This document shows, one piece after another, positions 60,371 through 64,000 of a stretch of 64,000 nucleotides of DNA. A program made the position numbers and the translations under genes. The notes under the pieces are model-generated. The model ran no database searches. It was not told where the DNA came from and saw nothing but the letters and a program-made list of their open reading frames with translations. How positions within the stretch are numbered: position 1 is the first letter of the stretch; the number at the start of each line of letters is the position of its first letter. The stretch is from Plantibacter sp. PA-3-X8 (GTDB lineage: Bacteria; Actinomycetota; Actinomycetes; Actinomycetales; Microbacteriaceae). The stretch lies in assembly GCF_003856975.1 (NCBI RefSeq), contig NZ_CP033107.1:3100001-3164000 (forward strand), in the 5' to 3' direction.

Positions 60371-60828
60371 GCCTGCTCCGGGTGCACCGGGTAGTGGCTC
60401 GTGATGGAGACGCGGTTGAAGGCGTTGATGACGATCGCCAGCCACCGGACCGCGGCGATCTGACCGTTCGTGAGCGTCGACAGGTCGTCGTCCGGCAGTC
60501 GCCGGCGATGCTGCACGTCTGCGATGAGGGTGACGTCCTCGGTGATCGCGAGTGCGGCCTGCTCCACCGGGCTGAAGTACTCGCTGTCGCGCCAGGCGGA
60601 CAGGATGGCGAGGCGTTCCGTGGTCTCGCCGAGCGCGATCGCGTCAGCGACGTGGAGACGCAGGCAGTACGCGCAACCGTTGATCTGCGAGGCCCGGATC
60701 CGGATCAGCTCGATGAGCCGCTTGTCGATGCCGGCGTCGAGAGCCGCGCGACCCGCGGCGCGGCCGGTCTCGACGAGCGCCTGATAGACCTCGGGTGATT
60801 CCTTGTCGAGCCAGACGTCGGCGCTCAT
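60364..60828 (-). CDS. Carboxymuconolactone decarboxylase/AhpD-family protein
   Basis: A 154-residue protein with the AhpD redox motif: ASQINGCAYCLRLHVADA (Cys-x2-Cys-x3-His, about residues 49-58). The family supplies peroxidase or electron-donor activity; the stand-alone form is common in actinobacteria. AGAGGA precedes the ATG. The physiological partner is not evident. Confidence 0.85.
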   Translation of the reverse strand: MSADVWLDKESPEVYQALVETGRAAGRAALDAGIDKRLIELIRIRASQINGCAYCLRLHVADAIALGETTERLAILSAWRDSEYFSPVEQAALAITEDVTLIADVQHRRRLPDDDLSTLTNGQIAAVRWLAIVINAFNRVSITSHYPVHPEQAD

Positions 60829-60930
60829 GGGGTTCCTCTCGTCACTGGGCGGGTGCGGTCCCGCAGACCACTCCTCCAACGCTAACGCGCGTGGCGGGAG
60901 GACGTCAGCGTGGACGGTCTCGGTGATGCG

Positions 60931-61149
60931 TCACCGCGGCGGGATGTCCTGGCGCGTGACCGGCTCCGCCGGTGCGTCGCCGTGGGGTCGCAGTTCCACC
61001 CGACGAATGCCGCAGGCGGCGCACCGGAGGTAGCGCAGCGACCCCTCCGAGGTGGTGTGCGCCGACTCCGTCGCCCAGATGTGGCGGCAGGCGTCGACGG
61101 CGTTCGGCGACGGTTCGGAGGACTGCGGGGGTGCGTCGAGGAGGGTCAT
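60931..61149 (-). CDS. Small protein with zinc-ribbon-like cysteines
   Basis: A 72-residue protein. Possible metal ligands: ACRHIWATESAH (Cys and His) and LRCAACGIRR (CxxC). That pattern suggests a small zinc-binding fold, but I know no family name. GGAG lies close to ATG 61149. It is divergent from the CGNR gene with only 25 bp between start codons, so the two are probably co-controlled. Confidence 0.6.
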   Translation of the reverse strand: MTLLDAPPQSSEPSPNAVDACRHIWATESAHTTSEGSLRYLRCAACGIRRVELRPHGDAPAEPVTRQDIPPR

Positions 61150-61174
61150 GACTCCACCATGATGTAATGGCGTT

Positions 61175-61720
61175 ATGCATCTCAACCCTTACGGCTCGTA
61201 CGCCGTCCTCCTGGCCGCTTCGCTCGCGAACGACTGGCCCGACGACCGGGACGCCATCGTCGCCCGCACCCGGGAGCACGGGATGACGATGCCCTTCACC
61301 GAGGTCCCCCATGACCACGCCCGCGTCCGCCGGGTCGTCGACGAGTGGCTGACCGTCGTCGACGCGGCAGACGATCAGGCCAGGGCGGCCGCGCTCAACC
61401 GTCAGATGGCCGCTGCGGCCGCGTTCCCGCGGCTGACGGACCATGACGGCGAGGGGTGGCACCTGCACTACCGCGACGAGCACCAGGCGCTCCCCGAGGT
61501 CCTCGGCGCGGTGATCAGCGTCGGGACCGCCCTCCACCTGACGACGAGGGGGATGCAGCGTCTCGGTCGGTGTGCCGCGGGGACCGAACCCGGCGACACC
61601 TGCCGGCGGGTCGTCGTCGACGTCACCCGCAACGGTCGTCAGCGCTACTGCTCGGTGCGGTGCGCCAACCGGTCGGGCGTCCGCAGGCACCGCGCACGCG
61701 CGGGCGGCTCAGGCCGCTGA
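61175..61720 (+). CDS. CGNR zinc-finger (ABATE-type) regulatory protein
   Basis: A 181-residue protein. The N-terminal region is stress-response/ABATE-like. The C-terminal zinc finger has RCAAGTEPGDTC, then VVDVTRNGRQRYCSVRCANR, the CGNR pattern with CANR in place of CGNR. Such proteins are thought to be DNA-binding regulators. Its 3' end overlaps the convergent kinase gene by 12 bp. Confidence 0.8.
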   Translation: MHLNPYGSYAVLLAASLANDWPDDRDAIVARTREHGMTMPFTEVPHDHARVRRVVDEWLTVVDAADDQARAAALNRQMAAAAAFPRLTDHDGEGWHLHYRDEHQALPEVLGAVISVGTALHLTTRGMQRLGRCAAGTEPGDTCRRVVVDVTRNGRQRYCSVRCANRSGVRRHRARAGGSGR

Positions 61721-62893
61721 TCGGGCGTCGGGCAACAGGAACCAGACGCTCGCTCCCCCGAGCCCCGACTCGTCGATCTCGATCCGGCCACCGTGCGCCT
61801 CGACGATGCGTCGACAGGTCGAGAGGCCGATGCCGAGGCCGGCGACCTCGCTCCCCGCCGCGCGTTCCATGAGGTCGAAGACGCGCTCACGCTGCTCCGG
61901 AGCGACACCAGGACCGTTGTCCTCGACCGCGACCAGCACCCCGGCGGAGACCCGCTCGGCCTGCACCAGCACGTGCGGGACGACTCCGGCGGCCGCACTG
62001 AACTTCACCGCGTTCGCGATCAGGTTCTGCAGCAGCGCGCCCAGCAACGTCTCGTCGCCGTGCACCTGGAAAGGCGTGTCGACGTCGACGGTCGCGCCGG
62101 TCGAGGTGATGGTCGCATCGAGGTCCTCGACCACCGAGGACACGAGCGGCCCGAGGTCGATCGGGGCGCGTCGCGGACGGGCGCCACCGATCCGGGCGAA
62201 GTCGAGCAGGTCGGTGATCATCGCCGCCATCCGATCGGCGGCGGACTCGGCTCGCGCGAGCGCCTTCGCCGCGTGCGGCGCGTTCGCCATCTCCGGGCTG
62301 TCGGTCGCGAGCTCGAGGAACCCGGAGACCGCCATGAGCGGGTTGCGCAGGTCGTGGCTCACCTGGCCGGCGAACTGGGCGAGCTGCTCGTTGGACTGGC
62401 CGAGCTCGTAGGTGAGGCGGAGCAGCTCGAGGACGTCGACGACCTGCCTCGCGAGGAGGTCGAGCGCCTTGCCCTGTTCCGGAGTCAGCTCACGGACACG
62501 GTCGTCGAAGATGCACAGGGTGCCGATCGGGACACCGTCGGGGGTGACGAGCGGGCTCGATGCGTAGAAGCGGACGTTGGCGAGCTCACCGGTGACGAAG
62601 GGGTTCGCCGCGAAGCGCGGGTCTTCACGAGCGTCTGAAACGATCGTCCGCACCTGCTGTTGGAACACGACCGCGCACATCGAGTCCTCGCGCGAGCAGC
62701 TCGCCGGTTCCAACCCGACCGCAGCGATCTGGTGCTGGAACCGGTCGTCGATGATGTTGATGACGGCGGTCGGCACGCCGCACATGGCCGCGGCGAGGTG
62801 GACGAGGCTCTCGAGGTCCGTCTCGGGCGGACGACCGACGACCTGGTATTCGGCGATCGCGGAGCGCCTCGTGATGTCCTCTGCGGTGATCAC
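61709..62893 (-). CDS. GAF-domain sensor histidine kinase (soluble, orphan)
   Basis: A 394-residue cytoplasmic kinase without membrane helices. A GAF domain (about 25-165) has VINIIDDRFQHQIAAVG and SPLVTPDGVPIGTLCIFD. The phosphoacceptor is in QVSHDLRNPLMAVSGF (about 180); N box LIANAVKFS, G1 VEDNGPGV and G2 LGIGLSTCRRIV follow. GTG start. No response regulator is adjacent, so the partner is elsewhere. TAGCAT about 45-50 bp upstream may be its -10. Confidence 0.9.
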   Translation of the reverse strand: MITAEDITRRSAIAEYQVVGRPPETDLESLVHLAAAMCGVPTAVINIIDDRFQHQIAAVGLEPASCSREDSMCAVVFQQQVRTIVSDAREDPRFAANPFVTGELANVRFYASSPLVTPDGVPIGTLCIFDDRVRELTPEQGKALDLLARQVVDVLELLRLTYELGQSNEQLAQFAGQVSHDLRNPLMAVSGFLELATDSPEMANAPHAAKALARAESAADRMAAMITDLLDFARIGGARPRRAPIDLGPLVSSVVEDLDATITSTGATVDVDTPFQVHGDETLLGALLQNLIANAVKFSAAAGVVPHVLVQAERVSAGVLVAVEDNGPGVAPEQRERVFDLMERAAGSEVAGLGIGLSTCRRIVEAHGGRIEIDESGLGGASVWFLLPDARSAA

Positions 62894-63016
62894 GCGCGCC
62901 CTTTCGTCGTCGGAATCCGGAACGTGTCCATGCTACCCATCCAGGGCACATGCGCTGCCCCGACTGTCGGATACGTCCGGGATGTCCCACTCGCCACCCG
63001 GACGGTCGACCGTCGC

Positions 63017-64000
63017 TCAGGCGAGCTGCAGGCGCCTCCAGGCGAGTTCGGCGAGCACCGCGGCCTGCAGGTCCAGGACGTCGTCGTCGAACACCGCGCG
63101 TTCGGAGTGCAGGGCGACGGAGCCCTCGTCGGGGGCGGCACCGACGAAGACGAGCGTGCCGGGGACTTCGTCGAGGATGTAGGCGAAGTCCTCCGACGCC
63201 GTCGACGGCACCTCCTGGCGGATGACCCGGCCCGGCCCCACGAGTGCGTCGAGCGTGCTGAGGACGAACCGCGTCTCCTCCGGGTCGTTGACGGTGACGG
63301 GGTAGGACGCGATGAACGTCGACTCGAGGGTGCAGCCGTGCGCCTCGGCGATCGCGGTCAGCAGCTCAGGCAGCTGCTCACGCACCGTCTCGAGCGTCGC
63401 CTTCGACAGCGTGCGGATGTTCGCCTCCAGGCTGACGGCCGAGGCGAGCACGTTGCTGGCCTCGGAGTCGCTGCTCAGCCGGGTGATGGAGATGACGGCC
63501 TGGTCGGTGGCCGGAAGTTGACGGGCCGCGAAGGTCTGCACGGCGAGGATGAGGTGTGCGGCGACCGGCACCGGATCGACGGCGAGGTGCGGGAACGCCG
63601 CGTGACCGCCCGTCCCACGGACCGTGAGCTGCAACGCGTTGGCACTCGCCATCATGGCGCCCTCCCGCGTGACGAGCTGCCCGCGTGGGATGCTGCAGTC
63701 GACGTGCAGCGCGTACGCCGCGACGGGCCGCTCTCCGGCGATGTCGAGCAGACCTTCCTCGAGCATGATCCGCGCGCCGGCCTGGCCCTCCTCCCCGGGC
63801 TGGAACATGAACACGACCGTGCCGGCGAGGTCGGCGCGACGGGCGACCAGCAGGCGGACGGCGCCGAGGAGACCCGCCATGTGGAGGTCGTGGCCGCAGG
63901 CGTGCATGGCCCCGGAGGTCGACGCGAACGGCAGCCCGGTCGCCTCGGTGACCGGCAGACCGTCCATGTCGGCACGGAGCAGCACGGTGGGGCCGGGGGC
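63017..64000 (-). CDS. M20-family amidohydrolase (amino-acylase/hippuricase type), 5' end outside window
   Basis: The reading frame runs off the right edge; 327 codons plus stop are visible and about 60-80 N-terminal residues are missing. Metal and catalytic motifs: RADMDGLP, MHACGHDLHMA, QPGEEGQAGARIM and the dimerisation-lid stretch GTGGHAAFPHLAVDPV. The C-terminal metal ligand is near ALHSERAVFDDD, where H is usual. Enzymes of this type cleave N-acyl amino acids or indole-acetyl conjugates. Substrate unknown. Confidence 0.9.
   Translation of the reverse strand, partial: APGPTVLLRADMDGLPVTEATGLPFASTSGAMHACGHDLHMAGLLGAVRLLVARRADLAGTVVFMFQPGEEGQAGARIMLEEGLLDIAGERPVAAYALHVDCSIPRGQLVTREGAMMASANALQLTVRGTGGHAAFPHLAVDPVPVAAHLILAVQTFAARQLPATDQAVISITRLSSDSEASNVLASAVSLEANIRTLSKATLETVREQLPELLTAIAEAHGCTLESTFIASYPVTVNDPEETRFVLSTLDALVGPGRVIRQEVPSTASEDFAYILDEVPGTLVFVGAAPDEGSVALHSERAVFDDDVLDLQAAVLAELAWRRLQLA

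Overview
The window is high-GC actinobacterial DNA. The gene content points to the family Microbacteriaceae or a close relative: mycothiol enzymes, a GarA/OdhI-type FHA protein, an FtsR-type MerR regulator, CarD, Ku with a polymerase-phosphoesterase-ligase LigD, class II DAHP synthase, and many genes that look leaderless. I see no rRNA, tRNA, CRISPR array, prophage or insertion sequence. The first gene (class II DAHP synthase) and the last (M20 amidohydrolase) run off the window.

Layout. 1-9 kb: aroG, plsC and ROK glucokinase on the minus strand, an acyl-CoA synthetase on plus, then peptide deformylase and pyruvate carboxylase on minus. 9-13.3 kb: an orphan ParA ATPase, then a signalling and division block (MerR, FtsR-like MerR, GarA-like FHA, PgsA). 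13-16 kb: an S4 RNA-binding protein, VanZ-like protein, small alarmone synthetase, GNAT and DUF1684 protein. 16-22.7 kb: a complete Dpp/Opp-type ABC importer and a DHA2 MFS pump. 22.7-29 kb: DNA repair (RecQ-like helicase with a phosphoribosyltransferase-like tail, Ku, LigD). 29-37.5 kb: a NarL-type two-component pair, LLM oxidoreductase, NAD kinase, siderophore-interacting protein, DUF2510 protein, CarD and an apparently autoregulated TetR gene. 37.5-39.5 kb: a DUF222/HNH nuclease gene bracketed by a dense array of short interspersed repeats. 40-44.4 kb: MshA-like and MshB-like mycothiol genes, an MFS transporter and an alcohol dehydrogenase. 44.6-50.3 kb: a cysteine-free HesB-like protein, a stand-alone LigD-type polymerase, RibD/DHFR-like protein, DHA2 pump, alpha/beta hydrolase and DUF1206 protein. 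50.4-55 kb: a DEAD-box RNA helicase and an OmpR-type two-component system with a PepSY-like partner. 55-60 kb: an AraC regulator and an iron-siderophore ABC importer behind a DtxR/IdeR-like box. 60-64 kb: small proteins, AhpD-like, CGNR protein, a GAF histidine kinase and the M20 hydrolase.

Recurring regulatory patterns. (1) At least 16 genes start 6 or 7 nt after a TANNNT-like -10 element, the signature of leaderless mRNAs. (2) Two promoters of the OmpR-type system share TTCAGC direct repeats placed exactly 10 nt before a CAGWCT -10. (3) Three unrelated genes carry nearly the same C-rich element in the leader just upstream of the Shine-Dalgarno. (4) Convergent gene pairs often end in hairpins, some built from the two stop codons. 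(5) Short interspersed repeats cluster on both sides of the HNH nuclease gene and downstream of parA. No single obviously new defence or biosynthetic system stands out. The most unexpected items are the shared regulatory elements, the repeat cluster, the helicase/PRTase-like fusion and the cysteine-free HesB homologue.
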